Shown piece by piece: positions 1 to 8,333 of a stretch of DNA of 64,000 nucleotides. The stretch covers positions 310,001 through 374,000 of the forward strand of contig NZ_CP011797.1 of assembly GCF_002795845.1 (NCBI RefSeq). The letters are read 5' to 3'. Position numbers and translations under genes: made by a program. This stretch comes from Reinekea forsetii. Its GTDB lineage: Bacteria; Pseudomonadota; Gammaproteobacteria; Pseudomonadales; Natronospirillaceae. Under the pieces are notes generated by a model. The model was not told the origin of the DNA. It did no database searches and was given only the letters and a program-made list of their open reading frames with translations. Positions within the stretch are counted from its first letter, which is position 1, and every line of letters begins with the position of its first letter.

Positions 1-434
1 CGCACCGCATTTTGATTGTGCAGATCCAATAGCCGACCTGGGGTAGCCACCAAGATGTCGACGCCGCGTTTCAGTTTAATCATCTGTGGATTGATCTTCA
101 CCCCGCCGAATACTACGGCAGAACGCAATGGCAAGTATTTGCCATAGTTCACGACACTTTCTTCAACCTGGGCGGCAAGCTCACGGGTTGGTGTTAACAC
201 CAGGGCGCGAACCTGATTGCCGCGCGCCTGATTACCCGATTCGGATAGGCGGTGCAGGATGGGCAGGGTGAAGCCCGCGGTCTTACCGGTGCCGGTTTGG
301 GCGGCGGCCAACAGATCCCGTTGTGCGAGTACGGCCGGTATGGCCTGCAGCTGAATCGGGGTGGGTGTTTCATAACCCATATCTGAAACTGCTTTTAAAA
401 TAGATGAAGAAAGACCTAAGTCGGCAAAACTCAT
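1..434 (-). CDS. rhlE: DEAD-box ATP-dependent RNA helicase, RhlE type (3' end outside window)
   Basis: This is the N-terminal 144 residues of a superfamily 2 RNA helicase that unwinds RNA duplexes during ribosome assembly or mRNA decay in the cytoplasm. Visible in order are the Q motif around residues 24-33 ([11 protein letters not shown]), Walker A at 45-52 (AQTGTGKT), motif Ia at 82-87 (PTRELA), the GG motif at 110-111 and motif Ib at 131-135 (TPGRL). The DEAD motif and the second RecA lobe lie beyond the window edge. The start is the ATG at 434, beginning MSFADLGLS, the usual RhlE N-terminus. RhlE is preferred over SrmB or DbpA because of this N-terminus, but the C-terminal region that separates the subfamilies is not visible. 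Confidence 0.9.
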   Translation of the reverse strand, partial: MSFADLGLSSSILKAVSDMGYETPTPIQLQAIPAVLAQRDLLAAAQTGTGKTAGFTLPILHRLSESGNQARGNQVRALVLTPTRELAAQVEESVVNYGKYLPLRSAVVFGGVKINPQMIKLKRGVDILVATPGRLLDLHNQNAV

Positions 435-488
435 AGCAAGGCTCTAATTGGGAGTGAATGAATGATAGAGAGAGAACTCAGTTGAATT

Positions 489-522
489 GCGCGCGAGTAT
501 AGCAGTAAGTTTGGTCGCGCGC
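489..522. promoter_or_regulatory. 8-bp inverted repeat upstream of the helicase
   Basis: The arms GCGCGCGA (489-496) and TCGCGCGC (515-522) are perfect inverted complements around an 18-base AT-richer spacer. Read on the minus strand, the spacer contains TATACT (496-501), a good -10 hexamer about 60 bases upstream of the helicase start. The repeat could be an operator around the promoter or a hairpin in the leader. No binding protein can be named. Confidence 0.35.
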
Positions 523-590
523 GCTGTCCATTCTGGTCCGGCGCCCAAGGGCCTTTAATGTGGCTCTGGCGGGGCCTGGCGGGCGATGAT

Positions 591-872
591 CTAGCCGTAG
601 ATGCACAGATAGGCGGTGTCGATCACGACCTTGAGTTGGAACTTACTGTCGGCCGGGACATGAAACTCAGTGCCGGTCGCAAAGCTTTGCCAGGCGTCAG
701 TACCGGGCAGGCGCACCTGCAGTTCGCCGGCCACAACCTGCATCAACTCTGCGGCCTCGGTACCGAATTCGTATTCACCGACGGCCATAACACCGATGGT
801 AGTTGGCTTGGCATGTCCGGTTAAGGCCAGCGATTGCACGTTACCGGAAAAATATTGATTGTGTTTGATCAT
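591..872 (-). CDS. ppnP: Pyrimidine/purine nucleoside phosphorylase PpnP
   Basis: The 93-residue protein matches the YaiE/PpnP family (formerly DUF1255). These are small single-domain cupins that phosphorolyse a broad set of nucleosides to free base plus ribose-1-phosphate in nucleotide salvage. Full family length is present, from the N-terminal MIKHNQYFSG to the C-terminal YLCIYG. The conserved segments GVMAVGEYEFGT, EGEL-like VAGELQVRLPG and FHVPADSKFQLKV form the beta-barrel. The ATG at 872 is the only plausible start. The gene stands alone between the helicase and the EAL-HDOD gene, all on the minus strand, with a strong hairpin at 951-972 separating it from the latter. Confidence 0.9.
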   Translation of the reverse strand: MIKHNQYFSGNVQSLALTGHAKPTTIGVMAVGEYEFGTEAAELMQVVAGELQVRLPGTDAWQSFATGTEFHVPADSKFQLKVVIDTAYLCIYG

Positions 873-950
873 GAAATTCTCATTATTGTCTGATGTTGGG
901 GGAAGGGAGCGTCAGCGCTCAGATCGATCGATATTAAAGCCTAAAGGATG

Positions 951-972
951 GCGCCAACGCAACCGTTGGCGC
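951..972. terminator. 9-bp perfect hairpin between EAL-HDOD gene and ppnP
   Basis: GCGCCAACG (951-959) and CGTTGGCGC (964-972) pair perfectly around the tetraloop CAAC. The hairpin begins about 43 bases beyond the stop of the minus-strand EAL-HDOD gene and about 80 bases before ppnP. No U-tract follows immediately on either strand, so it may be a weak terminator, an RNA-stabilising hairpin or a protein-binding site rather than a classical intrinsic terminator. Confidence 0.5.
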
Positions 973-1014
973 GCGCCAAACCGCTGTTCGGCTTCGGCCC
1001 CGCCGATGATGGTG

Positions 1015-2241
1015 CTAGTTCAGCAGGGCGAGCAGCTGCTCGGCTTCTGTTTCGCTGACCAAGAATAGGCGGAAAAAGTCATGCAACGGATAGCTGTCCT
1101 GAAACGCCGTCAGGTGGTCCCAGCGGCCCTCGATCATATATTGCAACAGCGTGAGCAGTTCACCCGCCGGGCCGGCGCGCTCGATCAGCGCCGCTCGGGT
1201 GTTGGTATCGAGCGGTAAATTGGCCAGGACCTCATCTAAGGGGCGGTCCAAGAACGCATCGATGACCGACAAAAAACCAATAAAAAAGCATTCCCCGGCT
1301 GGGAATGAGCCCAGAAATTGACCGAAGCGTTCCAAGGCAATGGCGCGCAACAGGGTTTGGCGTAGCAGCTCGTGAGGCTTGTCGTCCAGGTCGGTGAGCG
1401 CGATCAAGGACACCCATTGGCGCAATTTATCGAGCCCGAACACGACTAGGGCCTGTTCGATATTTCTGATCGGTGTGATGCGGACATGGATGCCGAGATT
1501 GGCCAGGCGCAATAATTTGACCGTCAGCACCGGGTCATTTTTGAGGATCGCCGCCAAGGTTTCAAGCCGGACCTCAGGATCCATCAAGGCCCTGAGCAGC
1601 TGTAGTGTGGAGATTTTTGAGGGTCGAGCAAGGCGCTGATGAGTGAGTTGCGGCCGACAGAAAAAATAGCCCTGGTAGTAATCAAAGCCGAGGCTTTCAG
1701 CCAGTTGAAAATGGCCCTGGGTTTCAATCTTTTCAGCCAGCAACTTAACACTATACTGCGCCAGCTCGCCGACCAAGAGGGCAATTTTATCCTCATCCAA
1801 GGCCTGAAAGTCGATCTTGATGATATCGGCCCAGGGCAGTAACTTGGCGGTACTGAGGGTCATATCGAAGTCATCGAGTGCGATCTGATAGCCCTGCATC
1901 TTGAGATTTTGCACCGCGGCTATGACGGCCGGAGTGACCGTAACGGTTTCCAGTATTTCAACAATGGCAGTGCTGGCATCAAGCGGTAGAGGCTGCAATA
2001 AACACTCTGTGGAATGGTTGATAAAAAACTTGTAACGCGGATCGGCCAAGACCTGATCATCGGACGTCATAGCATTGAGTATAACCTGGGCCGTGGCAGC
2101 CTGATCATCGATTAGGCCGATCTTGTCCGAGGGCCTGAACAACAATTCAAAGCCCATAACGGCCATCTGCTGGTCAAAGATCGGCTGTTTGGCATAGATT
2201 GCCGGTGTCAGACTAGGCTGGGAGTCGAGTTGTGATGTCAT
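1015..2241 (-). CDS. EAL-HDOD domain signalling protein (YuxH/CdgJ-like)
   Basis: This 408-residue protein couples an N-terminal EAL-type c-di-GMP phosphodiesterase-like domain (about residues 14-200) to a C-terminal HDOD domain (about 205-395), the architecture of YuxH/CdgJ proteins. The EAL signature is ELL at residue 32. Equivalents of other metal and substrate ligands are seen: INHST, VEILET, ALDDF, IKIDF, AEKIET and YYQGYF. The loop after ALDDF reads DMTLS instead of the usual GTGYS, so the loop 6 that couples dimerisation to catalysis looks degenerate. Family precedent therefore suggests a c-di-GMP sensor or weak enzyme acting on motility or biofilm genes. No signal peptide or membrane helix is seen. 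The gene is monocistronic, with an ATG start at 2241. Confidence 0.85.
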   Translation of the reverse strand: MTSQLDSQPSLTPAIYAKQPIFDQQMAVMGFELLFRPSDKIGLIDDQAATAQVILNAMTSDDQVLADPRYKFFINHSTECLLQPLPLDASTAIVEILETVTVTPAVIAAVQNLKMQGYQIALDDFDMTLSTAKLLPWADIIKIDFQALDEDKIALLVGELAQYSVKLLAEKIETQGHFQLAESLGFDYYQGYFFCRPQLTHQRLARPSKISTLQLLRALMDPEVRLETLAAILKNDPVLTVKLLRLANLGIHVRITPIRNIEQALVVFGLDKLRQWVSLIALTDLDDKPHELLRQTLLRAIALERFGQFLGSFPAGECFFIGFLSVIDAFLDRPLDEVLANLPLDTNTRAALIERAGPAGELLTLLQYMIEGRWDHLTAFQDSYPLHDFFRLFLVSETEAEQLLALLN

Positions 2242-2524
2242 AGGCTATCCAATGTAAGGCCTAGTGTGTTGGTTGATCCAAGTGCCGTTGCGCTCGGTTG
2301 AATCCAAGACAACCGAGGAACCTTGACAATACAGCATCTCAGACCCATCCGACTCTTTTATGTGCGCGGCATGCGCCAGGCTGGTTCCTCGGGCCAGGCC
2401 TCGAGCCCAAATGGTACAAAATTGGTTTCGACTTATGTTGAGCGGTTTAAATCGGCGTTCGAAAACTCAATCGCAGGCAGCAATCGGAGGCTAAACCGTT
2501 TCCTGTGCGGTGCCGTGATGGCCC

Positions 2525-4483
2525 TTATTGCTCAATAAGCGTCAATTTTTTGTCGTCAATATCTGGATTTTCCTCAAGCGCCACTAGGGTACCATCCACA
2601 TCCGCCAAATTACCGTTGGCCTCGAGCCAGCTCTTGCGGTCGCCAGCGCGTTTCTTGGCGAGCAGCATATCCATCAACTCATCGGTTTGATCGCCATCTT
2701 CGACGGTCAATTGCACTAAACGCCGAGTGTTGGGGTCCATGGTGGTCTCGCGCAGTTGCAATGGATTCATCTCACCCAAGCCTTTGAAGCGGGTTATCTG
2801 CACCTTGCCGCGTTTATTTTCCGCCTTGATGCGATTGAGAATGCCTTCGCGTTCGTCTTCATCGAGGGCGTAAAAAACTTCCTTACCGATATCGACCCGA
2901 AACAGTGGCGGCATCGCGACATAGATATGGCCCTTTTCCACCAAGGTACGGAAATGCCGGACAAAGAGTGCACAGAGTAGGGTGGCGATATGCAGGCCAT
3001 CGGAGTCGGCATCGGCGAGAATACAGATTTTGCCATAACGCAGGTCGTCGATGTTGCTGGAATCGGGATCAACCCCCACCGCAACCGCTATATTGTGCAC
3101 TTCCTGGCTGGCCAGAATCTCGGAGCTGTCGACTTCCCAAGTGTTTAATATCTTACCGCGGAGCGGCAGAATGGCCTGGAAGGTTCGATCGCGCGCCTGC
3201 TTGGCCGAGCCCCCGGCCGAGTCGCCCTCGACTAAAAATAGCTCGCCGCGCATCACCTCATGGCCGGAGCAGTCGGCCAGCTTGCCAGGCAGTGCCGGAC
3301 CGCTGGTAATCTTTTTCCGAGTTACCTTCTTAGCTTTACGCAGTCGAGCATTGGCATTGGAAATGGCCAATTCGGCGAGTTGCTCGGCGACCTGGGTGTT
3401 TTGATTCAGCCAGAGCGCAAAGGCGTCCTTGACCACACCGGATATAAAGGCCGAGGCCTGGCGCGATGACAGCCGTTCCTTGATCTGACCGGCAAATTGC
3501 GGATCCTGCATTTTGAAGGACAGCACATAGGAGCACTTCTCCCAGATGTCTTCTGGGCTGAGCTTAACGCCGCGCGGCAACAGGTTGCGATATTCACAGA
3601 ATTCGCGCATGGCATCGAGCAGGCCTTGGCGCAGACCATTGACGTGGGTGCCGCCCTGGGTCGTCGGGATTAAATTGACATAACTCTCATAGATGCCTTC
3701 ACCACCGTCTGGCAGCCATTGTACGGCCCAGTCAACGGCTTCGCGCTCACTGGCCAGAGATCCAACGAAGGGCGCCTCAGGCAGGGTGTTATAGACCGAG
3801 GTAGTGGCGAGCAGATAGTCAGTCAGGCCGGCCTCGTAATACCAGGTGTCGCGCTCATCCTTCTCTTCATTGAAATAGTTTATCCGCAAGCCCGGGCAGA
3901 GCACTGCCTTGGCGCGCAAGACATGGCGTAATCGGCTTGAGAGGAATTTGCCGGTGTCAAAATAGGACGCATCGGGCATGAATCGGACCGACGTACCGGT
4001 ATCCTTCTTCGCGCAGGTGCCGATGATTTCTATATCGGATGACTTTTCGCCGCCGGTAAAGCCCATGCGATGCATCTGGCCGCCACGCCGGACGGTGACC
4101 TCGAGCATGCTTGATAGAGCGTTTACCACCGAGACTCCGACCCCGTGTAAGCCACCGGAAAACTGGTAACTGGTGCCAGAAAACTTGCCACCGGAATGCA
4201 GCCGCGTGAGAATCAGTTCAACGCCCGGGATGCCATGCTCTGGGTGAATATCAACCGGCATACCTCGGCCATTATCGGTCACACTGAGCGAGCCGTCTTT
4301 GAATAGGATGACATCGATCTGGTCGGCAAAGCCGCCAATGGCCTCATCGACCGAGTTGTCGATCACTTCCTGCGCTAAATGGTTGGGCCGCGTGGTATCT
4401 GTGTACATGCCCGGGCGCTTGCGCACCGGATCCAGACCACTGAGGACCTCGATGGCTTCGGCGGAGTAAGTATTTTTGGTCAT
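2525..4483 (-). CDS. parE: DNA topoisomerase IV subunit B
   Basis: ParE is the ATPase subunit of topoisomerase IV, which with ParC decatenates replicated chromosomes. The 652-residue product has the GHKL ATPase motifs in the first 120 residues (EVIDNSVDEA, DNGRGMPVDIHPE, GGLHGVGVSVVNALS). The toprim region follows with EGDSAGGSA, QAILPLRGKILN and the acidic DADSDG. The N-terminal PGMYTDTTRPNHLAQE separates ParE from GyrB. Length is normal (about 630-650). The ATG at 4483 is used. parC is not in the window. In E. coli, parE follows cpdA and yqiA. Here cpdA is the upstream neighbour and yqiA is missing from the 150-base gap. Confidence 0.97.
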   Translation of the reverse strand: MTKNTYSAEAIEVLSGLDPVRKRPGMYTDTTRPNHLAQEVIDNSVDEAIGGFADQIDVILFKDGSLSVTDNGRGMPVDIHPEHGIPGVELILTRLHSGGKFSGTSYQFSGGLHGVGVSVVNALSSMLEVTVRRGGQMHRMGFTGGEKSSDIEIIGTCAKKDTGTSVRFMPDASYFDTGKFLSSRLRHVLRAKAVLCPGLRINYFNEEKDERDTWYYEAGLTDYLLATTSVYNTLPEAPFVGSLASEREAVDWAVQWLPDGGEGIYESYVNLIPTTQGGTHVNGLRQGLLDAMREFCEYRNLLPRGVKLSPEDIWEKCSYVLSFKMQDPQFAGQIKERLSSRQASAFISGVVKDAFALWLNQNTQVAEQLAELAISNANARLRKAKKVTRKKITSGPALPGKLADCSGHEVMRGELFLVEGDSAGGSAKQARDRTFQAILPLRGKILNTWEVDSSEILASQEVHNIAVAVGVDPDSSNIDDLRYGKICILADADSDGLHIATLLCALFVRHFRTLVEKGHIYVAMPPLFRVDIGKEVFYALDEDEREGILNRIKAENKRGKVQITRFKGLGEMNPLQLRETTMDPNTRRLVQLTVEDGDQTDELMDMLLAKKRAGDRKSWLEANGNLADVDGTLVALEENPDIDDKKLTLIEQ

Positions 4484-4633
4484 CGGCCAACGGACCTCTC
4501 ATAAAAAACTGAATGAAATCAAGGCGGTTAGGATAACAGAATAGGGCGGGAATGCTACGCGGCGGACCCGGTTGCCGGCCAAGGTGCGGAGTCAACGCGA
4601 TGCGCTCGTTAGGCCGAGGCGGGCTCTTGCCGG

Positions 4634-5425
4634 TTAGTAACCGGTCTGGGAAAAATCGATATCAAAATCGACACCATCGATGCGCGATACGGCGGTGTCG
4701 ATGGTTCCATCCGGATTCAGGACCAGTTTGCGATACCCGGGCCCGAGCGGGTCAATGCCGAAGTCCTGACTGAGGGGCTGAAACTGGACGCAGGTCGAGG
4801 GCGTCGACAAGTACCGTACGCCGTCGACGACCTGATCACTCGCCTGATGGACATGACCGCAGACCACGGCCCGGACGCAACTGTGTTGATCGAGCAGGGC
4901 TTTCAATTCGTCGTTATTGCGCACGCCGATCTGGTCGATCCAGCGGCTTTGCAATGACACCGAGTGGTGGTGAAAGGTAACCAATACATGGCGATCGGCA
5001 TATTGGATAAGGGCCTGTTCGAGAATCGCCAGCTGATCTGCAGCCAGATGGCCGTGGACACGCCTGGTCACAGTCGAATCGAGTAGCACCACGACCCACT
5101 CACCTAGGTCGACTATGGCCTCGGCATGATCGAGACCCTTGCCCGCAATCGCCATATGGCTAGGGTTATCGTGATTACCTGGAATCCAGCGCATCGGAGC
5201 GGGTAATGGGGCCAAAAAGGACAAGAAGTTTTGGTAGGCCTGTAAACTGCTGTCTTGGGCAATATCGCCGGTCGCGATAATCAGATCAATGTCCGCGACC
5301 TCGGATTGGACAAGCTCCAAGATGAGCTTCAGGCTACGTTCGGTATTCATGCCCAGCAGGGTGCCCTCTGCATGACCATGCAGGTGAGGGTCGGTAATCT
5401 GGACTAGAGTATGGGCTCTGGGCAT
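4634..5425 (-). CDS. cpdA: 3',5'-cyclic AMP phosphodiesterase CpdA
   Basis: CpdA is a class III metallophosphoesterase that hydrolyses cAMP to AMP and so tunes CRP signalling. The 263-residue protein shows the calcineurin-like metal-binding series: ITDPHLHG (D-x-H), ATGDIAQ (GD), PGNHDNP (GNHD), LVTFHHHS and VCGHVHQ. The open frame extends upstream to a TTG at 5488. The ATG at 5425 is preferred because MPRAHTLVQITDPH matches the usual family N-terminus and a GGGA-type ribosome site lies about 12 bases upstream. The gene is part of the nudF-yqiB-cpdA-parE run, an arrangement shared with E. coli. Confidence 0.9.
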   Translation of the reverse strand: MPRAHTLVQITDPHLHGHAEGTLLGMNTERSLKLILELVQSEVADIDLIIATGDIAQDSSLQAYQNFLSFLAPLPAPMRWIPGNHDNPSHMAIAGKGLDHAEAIVDLGEWVVVLLDSTVTRRVHGHLAADQLAILEQALIQYADRHVLVTFHHHSVSLQSRWIDQIGVRNNDELKALLDQHSCVRAVVCGHVHQASDQVVDGVRYLSTPSTCVQFQPLSQDFGIDPLGPGYRKLVLNPDGTIDTAVSRIDGVDFDIDFSQTGY

Positions 5426-5574
5426 CAGCTTGATAGGTCCCTGTAAGACAGCAAATGTAGGCTTTCCATTAGGAAAGAGTGTAGTCAATGTCGCTCAAAG
5501 TATACAGAGCGTGGACTATTTCGTGACTCAACCTACAAATATACCCCGAAAAATGGCATGTGATCGAGTTTTTT

Positions 5575-6015
5575 CTATTTGGGCACCCACAGTTCCCGCA
5601 CCGTGCCGTGGGTCAAGAGATGGCCAAGCCATTCAGCCAGGTAGCGATTGACCTGCTGTTTTTCATCTATTTGGTACATCTGCTCATTGGGGTAGCGATA
5701 GACCCCGGCCAGTTGCTGACCTTGGCTGATGCCCACCACCTCGGCCAAACGTGCATCGGAATACATCCGTACCGTCAGTTCGACTCGGTCCATGGGCGCG
5801 GGTATGGCGTGGGCCTGCTTAACCAGTTGCAGGGTAGTGGTGTACTTAAAACGTTCGGTCACGTGGATATCCACATCAATCTGATGGCCACCGTTGTCTT
5901 GCCAGCTAAACTGGTAATGAGCATCGGATAGATCCCGCAGCAAGCGCTCGAGCCTGACGTAGTTGGCTGCACATAGCGCTGCGTGTTGGGATATATCTGG
6001 AACGTATTTTTTCAT
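5575..6015 (-). CDS. yqiB: DUF1249 family protein YqiB
   Basis: The 146-residue protein belongs to the DUF1249/YqiB family, widespread in gammaproteobacteria and of unknown biochemical function. It is soluble and has no signal peptide. The N-terminal YVPDISQHAALCAANYVRL and the middle VTERFKYTTTLQL, ELTVRMYSDARLAEV are the recognisable parts. The ATG at 6015 overlaps the nudF stop as ATGA and has AGGTGG just upstream, so translational coupling is likely. A GTG at 6021 is also in frame but has no ribosome site. Its position between nudF and cpdA is as in E. coli. Confidence 0.85.
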   Translation of the reverse strand: MKKYVPDISQHAALCAANYVRLERLLRDLSDAHYQFSWQDNGGHQIDVDIHVTERFKYTTTLQLVKQAHAIPAPMDRVELTVRMYSDARLAEVVGISQGQQLAGVYRYPNEQMYQIDEKQQVNRYLAEWLGHLLTHGTVRELWVPK

Positions 6016-6617
6016 GCCCACCTATCACAAAGAGATGTTTCGTTTAGCTGCAACCATTGTAGTGCGATTATGGCGGCGGCATTATTAACCACGTTGTCCC
6101 GAACCCAGCCATAGGCTTCGGCAAAGGGCACGCTGAGCACCCGAATATCCTCACCTTCCTCGGCCAGGCCGTGAATGCCCGAGGCCTGATGGCTATCGAC
6201 CTCGCCAACAAAGAGATGAATACGCTCATTGGAACCGCCGGAAGAGGGCCAGTAACGACTGATCGAGTGCACTCGACCGATATCGACCCCGGCCTCTTCG
6301 ATCGCCTCGCGCCGTGCGACCGCTTCGGGTTCTTCATCCTTGTCGATCAAGCCGGCTACCAACTCGATCTGCCAAGGGTTTGCGTCCTGCAAGGTGCCGA
6401 CTCGAAACTGTTCAATTAATACCACCGCGCGCCGGCCAATATCCACCAAGAGCACGCATACCGCGTCATGGCGATCCATTAGCTCGCGCGAGATGGTTTG
6501 ACTACCGCCATCGAAGCGCTGGTGCGTCACCGTCATCTGATCCATCTGGTAAAAACCACGGTATAAAGGCTCTACAACATCAATACTGTAGTGAAATTGC
6601 TCTGTATCTCGTTTCAT
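6012..6617 (-). CDS. nudF: ADP-ribose diphosphatase NudF
   Basis: NudF is a Nudix hydrolase splitting ADP-ribose to AMP and ribose-5-phosphate. The 201-residue protein carries a full Nudix box, beginning GLIDKDEEPEAV and continuing RREAIEEAGVDIG around residues 90-112, with all metal-binding glutamates present. Upstream, WQIELVAG is the family signature. A downstream segment (YWPSSGGSNERIHLFVGEVD) matches ADP-ribose pyrophosphatases. The ATG at 6617 is chosen because AGGA lies 8 bases upstream. A TTG at 6623 would add two residues. It is first in the nudF-yqiB-cpdA run, divergent from tolC. Confidence 0.93.
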   Translation of the reverse strand: MKRDTEQFHYSIDVVEPLYRGFYQMDQMTVTHQRFDGGSQTISRELMDRHDAVCVLLVDIGRRAVVLIEQFRVGTLQDANPWQIELVAGLIDKDEEPEAVARREAIEEAGVDIGRVHSISRYWPSSGGSNERIHLFVGEVDSHQASGIHGLAEEGEDIRVLSVPFAEAYGWVRDNVVNNAAAIIALQWLQLNETSLCDRWA

Positions 6618-6810
6618 TGTCAAATTCCTAGTCTCGTAGCACTGCTTTTGTGCGACACTAATGACTTTTGGCGCTGGTGATTAGTCATCTAAATTGTGAA
6701 TAATTGGTCGTCAATAGACAGAAAAGCTCAAGGCAACTCATGGAGACGTCAGCCGTGCATCGGCATAATGAATCCAGTCCCTCATTCATTGCAAGTTTCG
6801 AGACAATCGC

Positions 6811-8136
6811 ATGCTTATAAAACCTTTGATCGTCGGCCTGGTTTTGGTCGCAGTTACCGCCCACGTTTCGGCCTCACCATCGCTGCTAGAAACCTATGAC
6901 CAGGCACTGGCCAATGACCCGCAATTGGCGATCGCTCGGCTCAACGCCGAAAACGCCCAGCAGGACGTGACCACCGGTTACGCCAACGTGCTGCCCGATG
7001 TGACGGCCAACGGCAGTTACCGAATTGGTAGCGACAGCGGGACTGAGTCGCTCTTTCCGAGCTTTGATGCCCAAACCTTAGGCGGCTCGATTACCGTCAG
7101 TCAAAATATTTTCGTCTTGGCGGCCTTTACCGCCTACGAGGCCGTCAAGGTCAATGCCACCATCAGTGAGATCGAAGCGGTCTATGCCGAACAAGAATTA
7201 ATGGTTCGAGTATCGGAAGGCTACATCTCCGCACTGCGGGCGAAAAATGCCTTAGCGGTGTTGCAGGCGCAGCTTGAAGCTGTGGCCCGCCAATACGATC
7301 AGACCCAGCAGCGCTATGATGTCGGTCTGGTGACCATTACCGATGTGCTCGATGCCAGTGCTACGCTCGATCAAACCAAGGTCAGCCTGATTCGGGCCGA
7401 GTCTCAATACGACATCGCCCTGCAGAACCTATCGGTTATTACCGGTACGATTCCCGATGGTGTGCAAAATATCAGCGAGTCAATGCCGATTACGTCGCCT
7501 TCTGAAAACGGTCAACAGCAGTGGGTCGACTATGCCATCACCCAACACCCGGATATTATCGCTGCCGAACGTGGCCTAGAAGTGGGTCGCCTGTCGTTGC
7601 AGGCTGAGCGAGAAAATCTGTTGCCGCGCGTCAGTGGCAGTGCCACCTTCGGCTATTCCGATACCTTCGGCAGCTCAGCCTTCGATAACGATGATGAAAC
7701 TAACTGGAGCGCCAGCTACGCGATTTCGGTATCGGTGCCGCTCTATTCCGGTGGCGCCGATCAGGTGTCCGTGGTCAAGCAGGGTCTAAGCAACAATATT
7801 GCCGAGCAGCAGGTTGAGCTACTCAAACGTGCTAAGGCGGTCGCTGTGGCCAACCTGTATCGCACGGTACGGGCCGACGCGCAAAATGTTGACGCCCAGA
7901 TCCAAGCATTGAAATCGCGCGACAGCGCTTTGCAGGCAACCAGCGTCGGTTATGAAGTTGGCACGCGCAACATCGTCGAGGTGCTTAACTCACAGGTTGC
8001 GGTCTTTAATGCGCAAAACGCCTTGAATAACGCTCGCTACGACTATCTGCTCGACTTGCTCAAACTGAAAAAAGAAGCCGGTCAGCTGGCGTTAAAAGAT
8101 CTGGAAAGCATTGAGCAGTACCTGATCGCCGACTGA
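6811..8136 (+). CDS. tolC: TolC family outer-membrane channel protein
   Basis: The 441-residue protein is an outer-membrane efflux channel that docks with inner-membrane pumps and type I secretion systems. A Sec signal peptide covers residues 1 to about 21 (MLIKPLIVGLVLVAVTAHVSA). The mature part shows the two OEP repeats: LLETYDQALANDP with LARLNAE-like helix at the start, and the C-terminal half beginning near AITQHPDIIAAERGLEV. YDVGLVTITDVLDA and YEVGTRNIVEVLNSQ are the paired equatorial motifs typical of TolC. Divergent pairing with nudF supports tolC rather than a dedicated exporter channel. The 193-base divergent region contains an ATGACT/AGTCAT inverted repeat (6661-6688). Confidence 0.93.
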   Translation: MLIKPLIVGLVLVAVTAHVSASPSLLETYDQALANDPQLAIARLNAENAQQDVTTGYANVLPDVTANGSYRIGSDSGTESLFPSFDAQTLGGSITVSQNIFVLAAFTAYEAVKVNATISEIEAVYAEQELMVRVSEGYISALRAKNALAVLQAQLEAVARQYDQTQQRYDVGLVTITDVLDASATLDQTKVSLIRAESQYDIALQNLSVITGTIPDGVQNISESMPITSPSENGQQQWVDYAITQHPDIIAAERGLEVGRLSLQAERENLLPRVSGSATFGYSDTFGSSAFDNDDETNWSASYAISVSVPLYSGGADQVSVVKQGLSNNIAEQQVELLKRAKAVAVANLYRTVRADAQNVDAQIQALKSRDSALQATSVGYEVGTRNIVEVLNSQVAVFNAQNALNNARYDYLLDLLKLKKEAGQLALKDLESIEQYLIAD

Positions 8137-8313
8137 ACTCTTGGTGAGACGCTGGGACCTCAGCCCCAGGGGGTAGAACGATACCTAGACCTGCGTCCTA
8201 ATGGCGTAGCGTCGATCCTGGTACCAGCAATGAATTAACAGGCATCAACACCGTTAACCAGACCTGCAGGGCGTTTTATAGCGGCGTTATGAGTATTCTA
8301 GCGGGAAGATAAA

Positions 8314-8333
8314 ACGGTTGATCAGTCAACCGT
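8314..8333 (-). terminator. Intrinsic terminator overlapping the ppx stop codon
   Basis: Read on the minus strand, ACGGTTGA and TCAACCGT form an 8-bp perfect stem with a CTGA loop, followed by TTTAT. The ppx TGA stop lies within the left arm. The U-tract is short, so termination strength is uncertain. Confidence 0.55.
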
